The notes below the pieces were generated by a model. That model saw only the letters and a list, made by a program, of their open reading frames with translations, did no database searches and had not been told where the DNA came from. The translations under genes were made by a program, and so were the position numbers. A DNA stretch of 6,274 bases. It comes from Oscillospiraceae bacterium. Its GTDB lineage: Bacteria > Bacillota_A > Clostridia > Oscillospirales > Oscillospiraceae. Where the stretch lies: positions 1 through 6,274 of the forward strand of contig JAFZOC010000049.1 of the NCBI GenBank assembly GCA_017550765.1. The letters run 5' to 3'. Shown here one piece after another: positions 1 to 4,220 of the stretch; positions within the stretch are counted from its first letter, which is position 1, and each line of letters opens with the position of its first letter.

Positions 1-129
1 CGCGTCGCCGAAGGCGATATGGGCAAGGTCATTGGCCGGCAGGGCAGGATCGTCAAGCAGATCCGCGTTCTCATGCGGGCCGTCGCCCAGAGGAAGGGCA
101 AAAAGGTCTCCGTGGAGATCCTCGACTGA
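1..129 (+). CDS. khpA: KhpA, KH-domain RNA-binding protein (3' end only)
   Basis: This is the C-terminal 42 residues of a small single-KH-domain protein; the 5' part lies outside the window. The KH signature is visible as GKVIGRQGRIVKQIR, which carries the GxxG loop (G-R-Q-G) that contacts RNA. The segment ends KKVSVEILD followed by TGA, a typical KhpA (YlqC) C-terminus. Full-length family members are about 75-80 residues, so roughly half is present. KhpA is known to pair with KhpB/Jag and to bind many RNAs, affecting cell division and translation in Firmicutes. In Firmicutes it usually lies between rpsP and rimM. Here rimM is 2.2 kb downstream, behind a terminator. The identification is firm because the GxxG segment and the gene order agree. 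Confidence 0.9.
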   Translation, partial: RVAEGDMGKVIGRQGRIVKQIRVLMRAVAQRKGKKVSVEILD

Positions 130-184
130 GACGCAGCGGCCCGGCCGCGGGGCATCCCCGCCGGAAGGACCCTCCGTCCACAGG

Positions 185-217
185 AAAAAAGCACAGGCGA
201 AGAGCCTGTGCTTTTTT
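185..217 (+). terminator. Rho-independent terminator after khpA, symmetrical
   Basis: A perfect 8-bp stem (GCACAGGC 191-198 with GCCTGTGC 204-211) encloses a 5-base loop. Six A precede it (185-190) and six T follow it (212-217). The A and T runs extend the pairing and let the element work in both directions. It lies 55 bases after the khpA stop. On the plus strand it should end the khpA transcript. On the minus strand it could end transcripts reading leftward from the anti-sigma gene. Confidence 0.9.
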
Positions 218-238
218 ATATCCAGGGGGGACGCGGAG

Positions 239-273
239 AAAATGAAAAATGAAGAATGAAAAATGAAAAATGG
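239..273. repeat. AT-rich heptad tandem repeat (5 x 7 bp)
   Basis: Five consecutive 7-base units read AAAATGA, AAAATGA, AGAATGA, AAAATGA and AAAATGG. This is a sharply AT-rich island in a GC-rich region. It puts stop codons into one plus-strand frame and codes for nothing recognisable. From memory, similar tracts occur between genes in GC-rich gut Clostridia, but that was not checked. Confidence 0.75.
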
Positions 274-276
274 TGG

Positions 277-293
277 TGTCGCCTGCGGCGACA
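277..293. repeat. Short perfect inverted repeat next to the heptad tract
   Basis: TGTCGCC (277-283) and GGCGACA (287-293) form a perfect 7-bp stem with a TGC loop, directly after the heptad tract. There is no T run, so it is not a standard terminator. It appears to belong to the same composite intergenic element as the heptads. Confidence 0.6.
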
Positions 294-303
294 GATCGAA
301 AAA

Positions 304-350
304 GGAGACGGATGGCCACGACCAGTCTGCGGACTGGTCTCGCCATGACA
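304..350 (-). repeat. Family 1 hairpin repeat, copy 1A
   Basis: This 47-base copy differs from copy 1C (668-714) at only one position. Plus-strand pairing is an outer stem 312-316/342-346 (ATGGC/GCCAT), an asymmetric internal loop CAC/TC, and a perfect inner 8-bp stem 320-327/332-339 with loop TGCG. Read on the minus strand the element begins TGTCAT and ends CCGTCTCC, which aligns it with copy 1B on the plus strand. No protein is encoded. The function is unknown. Confidence 0.8.
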
Positions 351-359
351 CGGGGGGCG

Positions 360-435
360 GGCAGCCCGCTTTTCTCGCCATGACAGGGGGGGATCCCGGT
401 GCGGCGGCAGCCCGCTCTTCTCGCCATGACAGGGG
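360..435 (-). repeat. Two truncated family 1 copies in tandem (46-bp period)
   Basis: Bases 360-389 and 406-435 are 30-base units identical at 29 positions; the only difference is T371 against C417. Each contains the family 1 end TCTCGCCATGACAG but lacks the matching other half (ATGGCC and the inner stem), so the full hairpin cannot form. Instead each carries GGCAGCCCGC upstream. They read as partial or rearranged copies that duplicated together with spacer sequence. Confidence 0.65.
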
Positions 436-445
436 AGGGGCGGGA

Positions 446-490
446 CCCCTCCGCCGCGCTGCGCTCGGCACCTCCCCTTCAGGGGAAGCA
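446..490 (+). repeat. Family 2 double-hairpin repeat, copy 2A
   Basis: Two adjacent hairpins are separated by a single A (470). Hairpin one is GCCG 453-456 with CGGC 466-469. Hairpin two is CCTCCCC 471-477 with GGGGAAG 482-488, which has one mismatch and loop TTCA. The same layout, with different but still paired stem bases, recurs at 613-660 and, inverted, at 4164-4200. It lies in a gene-free stretch and has no T run typical of a terminator. Confidence 0.65.
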
Positions 491-536
491 CTTCCGCCCG
501 ATCCTGCAACGTGATCTCCTGCGCCCCGCGGAGCGC

Positions 537-553
537 ACAGACCGAAGGTCTGT
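537..553. repeat. Perfect 7-bp inverted repeat
   Basis: ACAGACC (537-543) and GGTCTGT (547-553) pair perfectly around a GAA loop. The right arm runs into the TGTCAT start of family 1 copy 1B, so it may be a flanking part of that element rather than an independent site. Confidence 0.5.
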
Positions 554-600
554 CATCCCGAGCCAGTGACCGAGTCACTGGCGTGGGGATCCGCATCTCC
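551..600 (+). repeat. Family 1 hairpin repeat, copy 1B (inverted relative to 1A and 1C)
   Basis: The outer stem is ATCCC 555-559 with GGGAT 586-590. The internal loop is GA (560-561) against GTG (583-585). The inner stem is a perfect 9-bp pairing, GCCAGTGAC 562-570 with GTCACTGGC 574-582, with loop CGA. The frame TGTCAT..CGAG..CGTGG..ATCCG matches copies 1A and 1C read on the minus strand. Both stems carry different bases that still pair. This supports a common structured element rather than chance inverted repeats. Confidence 0.8.
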
Positions 601-612
601 GGCGCGCGGTAT

Positions 613-660
613 CCCCCCGCCTTCGCTCCGCTCAGGCACCCCCCTCTAGGCGAGGGGGGC
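613..660 (+). repeat. Family 2 double-hairpin repeat, copy 2B
   Basis: Hairpin one is GCCT 619-622 with AGGC 634-637. A single A (638) follows. Hairpin two is an uninterrupted 8-bp stem, 639-646 (CCCCCCTC) with 652-659 (GAGGGGGG), with loop TAGGC. The order and the one-base A linker are the same as in copies 2A and 2C. It abuts family 1 copy 1C. Confidence 0.65.
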
Positions 661-667
661 TTGCGGG

Positions 668-714
668 GGAGACGGATGGCCACGACCAGACTGCGGACTG
701 GTCTCGCCATGACA
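668..714 (-). repeat. Family 1 hairpin repeat, copy 1C
   Basis: This is a near-identical copy of 304-350. The outer stem is 676-680/706-710 (ATGGC/GCCAT). The inner stem is 684-691/696-703, with one A-A mismatch (690 with 697) from the single base by which it differs from 1A. It lies 39 bases beyond the anti-sigma stop codon, so it would be in the 3' end of that minus-strand transcript. Confidence 0.8.
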
Positions 715-753
715 GGGGGGCGGCCCGCGCAGGCCCCGATCCTCCGCGGCGTC

Positions 754-1575
754 TCAGCCCACGCCGACGCCCAGATGGTAGTAGTTCCCGCCGGTGTAGG
801 GCTCTGCGAGCGCGTCGATGCTGCGGAACTCCAGTTCCCGGGCGATGTGCTCCAGCGTCTCGAACGACGCCCCGCCTGCGACGGAGACGTACCAGCCCTC
901 GTCGCTGTTGAAGACCAGGACGTAACGCTGGGTGACGGGAGAGCCGGTCTTGTCCCGGAAGAAGGTCTGCTGCTCGATCTCGACGATCTGCAGCCCGTCC
1001 CATTCCTCTTCCTTCACCACCCGGGCGCTCTCACCGCTCATGTAGCAGGTGTAGCCGGGAAAGGTGTAGTGGCATTCGAGCTGATACGACACGCCCGCGC
1101 CGCCCTGGCTGCGGTCGAAGAAGCAGGTGTAGTAATAGGACCAGTCTTCGACGCCCGGGTCGCCGTAGCGTTCCAGGAAGTCGCTCTCTTCCGCCTCCGG
1201 CAGCCAGCCGGGGCGGAAGCGGACCTGGTGGATCTCCCCCTCGCCGGTGAACTGCAGGATCAGCGGCGACTTGGTCAGGTCCGTCTCCTCCCGGATCTCT
1301 TCCGATGTCCGGGGATCGTAGCTGATGGACCACCCCACCAGCTCTTCCCCCTCCTCCGGGGCGCGGACGTCCATGGAGAACAGGCCCATGGCGTAGGCCG
1401 TGCCGATGCTCAGTATGGTCAGGATCGCGGCGATCAGCAGTGTCCGGACCAGGATCTTCTTGTGCTTTCTTTTCATCGTGATGCGCTCCTCCTCATAGCC
1501 GAGAAGGGCAGCGGCTGAGCGGACGGTCCTCTCGTCCAGATCCGAAAAGGCGTCCAGAAGTTCGTCGGCGTTCAT
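754..1575 (-). CDS. Single-pass membrane protein, probable anti-sigma factor with DUF4367-like C-terminus
   Basis: A 273-residue protein. Residues 1-40 are a short, charged, probably cytoplasmic segment (MNADELLDAFSDLDE, then a basic MKRKHKK stretch). One hydrophobic helix follows at about 41-62 (ILVRTLLIAAILTILSIGTAYA). The remainder would lie outside the membrane. Near the C-terminus, residues from about 200 contain LVFNSDEGWYVSVAGG and FETLEHIARELEF, which resemble DUF4367-type domains of clostridial sigma-linked proteins. Its ATG overlaps the sigma gene stop (ATGA at 1575-1572), and a GGAGGG site precedes it by seven to eight bases, indicating translational coupling. The role, holding the partner sigma factor inactive at the membrane, is inferred from topology and pairing. 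No classical zinc-type anti-sigma HxxxCxxC motif is visible. It could instead be a sensor or co-regulator. Confidence 0.75.
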   Translation of the reverse strand: MNADELLDAFSDLDERTVRSAAALLGYEEERITMKRKHKKILVRTLLIAAILTILSIGTAYAMGLFSMDVRAPEEGEELVGWSISYDPRTSEEIREETDLTKSPLILQFTGEGEIHQVRFRPGWLPEAEESDFLERYGDPGVEDWSYYYTCFFDRSQGGAGVSYQLECHYTFPGYTCYMSGESARVVKEEEWDGLQIVEIEQQTFFRDKTGSPVTQRYVLVFNSDEGWYVSVAGGASFETLEHIARELEFRSIDALAEPYTGGNYYHLGVGVG

Positions 1576-2129
1576 CGGTAGCCCTCCTCTCGTAGATAAC
1601 GGTCCAGTTTCTTGCGGGTGCGGGCCAGCATGGACTTCAGCTTGCTCTGGCTGTATCCGGTCCTGCGGCTCAGCTCTTCCAACGGGGCCAGGAACCAGTA
1701 GCGGCAGACGAAGACGTCCCGTTCCCGCGCTGCCAGACCGGAGACGAAGCGGTCCAGCGCTTGGCGCAGCTCCCGCGCTTCCAGCTCCTGCTCCGGGCTC
1801 CCGGGCGCCGCCAGGCATTCCGACAGCTCTTCCAGGACCAGCGGGAGCTGGCCTCCGCCCCGCTTCTGGGCGGAGAGCTGCCGCAGCCGCGAGATGGCCA
1901 GGTCGCGGGTGAGCTTGCCCAGATAGGTGGCGAGCCGCTCCGGGCGCTTGGGCGGGATCGACTCCCAGGCCCGCAGCCAGGTGTCGCTCAAGACCTCTTC
2001 TGCGTCCTGGGGATCTGGCAGGATGCGCCGGGCGACGCTCCGGCAGTAAGCGCCGTATCTCGCCTCGGTCTCGCGGATGGCCTGCTCGTCCCGCCGCCAG
2101 TACAGCGCCAGGATCGCGGCGTCTTCCAT
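1572..2129 (-). CDS. ECF-type RNA polymerase sigma factor
   Basis: A 185-residue sigma-70-family factor of the short ECF kind, having regions 2 and 4 only. Region 2 spans about 14-85 and includes DAEEVLSDTWLRAWESIPP, the core-binding and -10-recognising part. Region 4 spans about 120-180 and includes ARERDVFVCRYWFLAPLEELSRR followed by a helix-turn-helix GYSQSKLKSMLARTRKKL for -35 binding. The ATG at 2129 is chosen because GAGGTG (2142-2137) lies seven bases upstream and the protein then starts directly at the family N-terminus (MEDAAILALYWRRDEQAI). An upstream in-frame ATG at 2213 would run through the -10 box and the palindrome. The sigma gene and the membrane protein gene form a two-gene operon. 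ECF factors commonly activate their own operon; no target promoter can be named from this window. Confidence 0.92.
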   Translation of the reverse strand: MEDAAILALYWRRDEQAIRETEARYGAYCRSVARRILPDPQDAEEVLSDTWLRAWESIPPKRPERLATYLGKLTRDLAISRLRQLSAQKRGGGQLPLVLEELSECLAAPGSPEQELEARELRQALDRFVSGLAARERDVFVCRYWFLAPLEELSRRTGYSQSKLKSMLARTRKKLDRYLREEGYR

Positions 2130-2156
2130 GGGTCCACACCTCGTTTCTCTTTGGGA

Positions 2157-2170
2157 TGAGAGCGCTCTCA
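2157..2170. promoter_or_regulatory. cre-like palindromic operator (CcpA/LacI-family type)
   Basis: TGAGAGCGCTCTCA is a perfect 14-bp palindrome with a central CG. It matches the Bacillus cre consensus TGWAANCGNTNWCA at 13 of 14 positions (A to G at position 4). It lies just downstream of the minus-strand -10 box (2173-2178), so it covers the predicted transcription start of the sigma operon, a typical place for a repressor. Binding by CcpA or another LacI-family regulator is inference. Confidence 0.5.
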
Positions 2171-2172
2171 CC

Positions 2173-2201
2173 ATTATACACGCAAAAAGCCTGCTGCGGT
2201 C
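2173..2201 (-). promoter_or_regulatory. Promoter of the sigma/anti-sigma operon
   Basis: On the minus strand a perfect TATAAT occupies 2178-2173, about 44 bases upstream of the sigma ATG. At 17-base spacing the -35 position (2201-2196) reads GACCGC, a poor match to TTGACA. Either activation is needed or another holoenzyme, such as the encoded ECF factor itself, uses different elements. The -10 call is good; the -35 is uncertain. Confidence 0.5.
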
Positions 2202-2223
2202 GCATGACGGCACAGGCTTTTTG
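2183..2223. terminator. Terminator-like hairpin between divergent genes
   Basis: CAAAAAGCCTG (2183-2193) pairs perfectly with CAGGCTTTTTG (2213-2223), leaving a 19-base loop. In both directions a GC part is followed by five T. On the plus strand it would stop readthrough or antisense transcription before the rimM promoter. On the minus strand it overlaps the spacer of the sigma promoter. No gene ends here, so its use as a terminator is not certain. Confidence 0.5.
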
Positions 2224-2286
2224 TATCAGACCACGGCGAAGGCCGGTCGGAGCGGCCCGGAGGCAGGAGCCCTGCCGCGCCGGGAC

Positions 2287-2315
2287 TTGTATCTTTTTCG
2301 TTCCTATGCTAAAAT
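2287..2315 (+). promoter_or_regulatory. Promoter of the rimM-trmD operon
   Basis: TTGTAT (2287-2292), a 17-base spacer and TAAAAT (2310-2315) are present, with TGC just before the -10 giving an extended -10. Transcription would start near 2322, giving a leader of about 49 bases before the rimM ATG. A local promoter is expected because the khpA terminator and the minus-strand module cut rimM off from its usual upstream promoter. Confidence 0.6.
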
Positions 2316-2370
2316 ACTATAGTTGTGACTTGTGACGGCGGCCTGGCAAAGGCCCCATCGGAGGTGGACC

Positions 2371-2859
2371 ATGGAGAAGAGCGCGTATATCCCGGCAGGG
2401 CGCATCGTGAACACCCACGGCGTCCTGGGCGAAGTGAAGATCGAAGTCTGGCTGGACAGCCCCCAGTTCCTGCGGCGCTGCGGCCGCGTCTTCCTGGACG
2501 GACGGGAGCGGAAGATCCTGTCCGGCAGGGCCCAGAAGCAGTTCCTGCTCGCGAAGCTGGAGGGCGTGGAGGATCTGAACACCGCCATGGCCCTGAAAGG
2601 CCGGGAGGTCCAGATCGCCCGGGCGGACGCGCCCCTGCCCCGGGGCGGCTTCTTCCTGCAGGACATCCTGGGGGCCCGGGTGGTGGACGAGGAGGGCCGC
2701 CCGGTCGGCGTCCTCACCGAGGTCCTGGAGCGCCCGGCCTCCAACGTCTACGTGGTCCAGGGGGAGACGGAGCACCTGATCCCCGCGGTGCCGGCCTTCG
2801 TGCTGGCCACCGACGTGGAGGCCGGCGTCGTCACCGTGCGCCTCATCGAGGGGATGTGA
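2371..2859 (+). CDS. rimM: Ribosome maturation factor RimM
   Basis: A 162-residue protein, slightly short for the family (about 165-180). RimM binds ribosomal protein S19 and helps 30S head assembly and 16S processing. The N-terminal RimM barrel starts at IPAGRIVNTHGVLGEVKIEVWLDSP (7-31). The linker and the PRC-barrel follow from about residue 93 (GGFFLQDILGARVVDEEGRPVG) through HLIPAVPAFVLATDVEAGVVTVRL. The ATG at 2371 is preceded by GGAGGT five bases upstream and begins right at the conserved N-terminus. A longer reading from 2332 would add a non-conserved MTAAWQRPH segment. trmD starts five bases after its stop, so the two are translated from one message. Confidence 0.95.
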   Translation: MEKSAYIPAGRIVNTHGVLGEVKIEVWLDSPQFLRRCGRVFLDGRERKILSGRAQKQFLLAKLEGVEDLNTAMALKGREVQIARADAPLPRGGFFLQDILGARVVDEEGRPVGVLTEVLERPASNVYVVQGETEHLIPAVPAFVLATDVEAGVVTVRLIEGM

Positions 2860-2864
2860 GCGCC

Positions 2865-4160
2865 ATGGAACAGCTGCGGATCGACATCCTGACCCTGTTC
2901 CCGGACACGGTGGACGCGGTGCTGCATGAGAGCATCATCGGCCGCGCGGCCAAAAAGGGCCTTGTGCGGATCGACTGCGTCCAGATCCGGGACTACACCG
3001 AGGACAGGCAGACCCAGGTGGACGACTACCCCTACGGCGGGGGCTTCGGCTGCGTGCTCATGGCCCAGCCGCTGAAGAGCTGTCTGGATGCGGTGATCCG
3101 GGACGCCGGGGAGCGCCGCCGCCGGGTGATCTACATGAGCCCCCAGGGACAGCCCTACACCCAGGAGACCGCCAAGCGCCTGCGGCGGGACTACGACCAT
3201 CTGGTGCTGGTCTGCGGCCACTACGAGGGCGTGGACGAGCGCTTCATCGAGGCCTGCGTGGACGAGGAGATCTCCCTGGGGGACTTCGTCCTCACCGGCG
3301 GGGAGATCGCCGCCATGGCGGTGGCGGACTCCGTGTGCCGTCTGGTGCCCGGGGTGCTGGCGGACGAGGCCTGCTACACCGGCGAGAGCCACTGGGACGG
3401 GCTGCTGGAATATCCCCAGTATACCCGGCCGGAGCTCTGGGAGGGCCGCGCCGTGCCGGAGGTGCTGCTCCGGGGCGACCATGAGAAGGTGGCGCGCTGG
3501 CGGCGCAAGCAGCAGTTCAGGCGCACCCGGGACAAGCGCCCCGACCTCTTCGAGAAGCTGGCGCCCGCCGGTCCCGAGGACCGCGAGCTCCTGGCGGAGC
3601 TGGAGAAGGAGGCGTCCCGGACGCCGCTGACGGAGCCGCTCTCGTCTCGCCCGGCGGCGGAGGGGGACCTGCCGGCGCTGATGGCGATCGTCGCCGACGC
3701 CCAGGAGAGCCTCCGGGCCCACGGGGTGGACCAGTGGCAGGACGGCTACCCCCGGGAGGAGAACTTGCGCGTCGACCTGGAGCGGGGGGAGCTCTTCGCG
3801 GTCCTCCACGGGGAGGAGATCGCGGGCTTCTTCGCCCTCTCCACCCGGGAGGAGGCCGGCTACGCCGCCATCACCGACGGCAAGTGGACCGAGGGCATGG
3901 CGTACTGCGTGCTCCACCGGGCCGCGGTGGCGCAAAAGTACCGGGGCGGGGAGATAGCCGCCTTCCTCATGAAGTGCGTGGAGCGGCAGGCCCGGGAATA
4001 CGGCCTGCGCCGCATCCGCACGGACACCCACAAGAAGAACCAGCCCATGCAGAGCCTGCTGCGGGAAAACGGCTACCGCTACCGGGGAAATATCCTGGTG
4101 AAGGTCAACGAGGGCCACGACCCCGCCAGGCAGGCGTATGAGAAGATTTTGAAGAAATAA
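2865..4160 (+). CDS. trmD: TrmD tRNA (guanine37-N1)-methyltransferase fused to a GNAT acetyltransferase domain
   Basis: A 431-residue, two-domain protein. Residues 1-249 are a full TrmD, which makes m1G37 on tRNAs with SAM and prevents frameshifting. Knot and SAM-pocket motifs are visible: YMSPQGQPY (90-98), CGHYEGVDERF (117-127), EISLGDFVLTGGEIAAMAVAD (135-155) and DGLLEYPQYTRPE (178-190). The TrmD tail RPDLFEK...ELLAELEKE ends where family members normally stop. After a linker of about 12 residues, 260-431 form a GNAT fold: RPAAEGDLPALMAIVADAQ, WQDGYP (291-296), AVAQKYRGGEIAAFLM (354-369), and RIRTDTHKKNQPMQSLLRENGY (383-404). Normal TrmD is about 240-250 residues. The acetyl-CoA loop has Glu363 where Gly is usual. 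The residue that aligns with the proposed TrmD catalytic Asp appears to be Glu174; I believe this is common in Clostridia, from memory. No strong ribosome site precedes the ATG at 2865, which suggests coupling to rimM five bases upstream. The acetyl acceptor is unknown. Confidence 0.93.
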   Translation: MEQLRIDILTLFPDTVDAVLHESIIGRAAKKGLVRIDCVQIRDYTEDRQTQVDDYPYGGGFGCVLMAQPLKSCLDAVIRDAGERRRRVIYMSPQGQPYTQETAKRLRRDYDHLVLVCGHYEGVDERFIEACVDEEISLGDFVLTGGEIAAMAVADSVCRLVPGVLADEACYTGESHWDGLLEYPQYTRPELWEGRAVPEVLLRGDHEKVARWRRKQQFRRTRDKRPDLFEKLAPAGPEDRELLAELEKEASRTPLTEPLSSRPAAEGDLPALMAIVADAQESLRAHGVDQWQDGYPREENLRVDLERGELFAVLHGEEIAGFFALSTREEAGYAAITDGKWTEGMAYCVLHRAAVAQKYRGGEIAAFLMKCVERQAREYGLRRIRTDTHKKNQPMQSLLRENGYRYRGNILVKVNEGHDPARQAYEKILKK

Positions 4161-4163
4161 ACT

Positions 4164-4200
4164 GCCTCCCCCGAAAGGGGAGGTGCCCGCAGGGGCGGAT
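4164..4200 (-). repeat. Family 2 double-hairpin repeat, copy 2C
   Basis: It starts four bases after the trmD stop, inverted relative to copies 2A and 2B. One stem is 4165-4171/4177-4183 (CCTCCCC/GGGGAGG, loop CGAAA). A single T (4184, A on the minus strand) follows. The second stem is 4185-4188/4193-4196 (GCCC/GGGC). It would be transcribed inside the operon message and has no T run. It could stabilise or partly attenuate the transcript, or it could simply be an inserted repeat next to the phosphorylase gene. Confidence 0.65.
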
Positions 4201-4220
4201 GATGGGCAGGAGGTTTGGCT

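Noticed and set aside
220..753. Possible CRISPR array in the repeat-rich gap
   Set aside because: Repeats are few, of different families and orientations, with no regular spacing, no unique spacers and no cas genes.
220..753. Possible insertion sequence
   Set aside because: There is no transposase coding and no pair of terminal inverted repeats framing the stretch. Only short hairpin repeats are seen.
511..1518. A 335-codon plus-strand reading frame over the repeats and the anti-sigma gene
   Set aside because: It spans unrelated repeats and then mirrors the anti-sigma coding strand. It has no recognisable domain or ribosome site.
754..2205. A long minus-strand reading frame that continues the anti-sigma frame across the whole sigma gene (483 codons)
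   Set aside because: The upstream half is an arginine/proline-rich out-of-frame reading of the sigma gene. The real start is the ATG at 1575 with its own ribosome site.
2332..2370. Upstream ATG giving RimM a longer N-terminus
   Set aside because: The added residues are unlike the family, and GGAGGT sits right before the ATG at 2371, where the conserved N-terminus begins.
4215..4220. TTG start for the phosphorylase
   Set aside because: It would be only one base from AGGAGG (4208-4213). The ATG at 4221 has the proper seven-base spacing.
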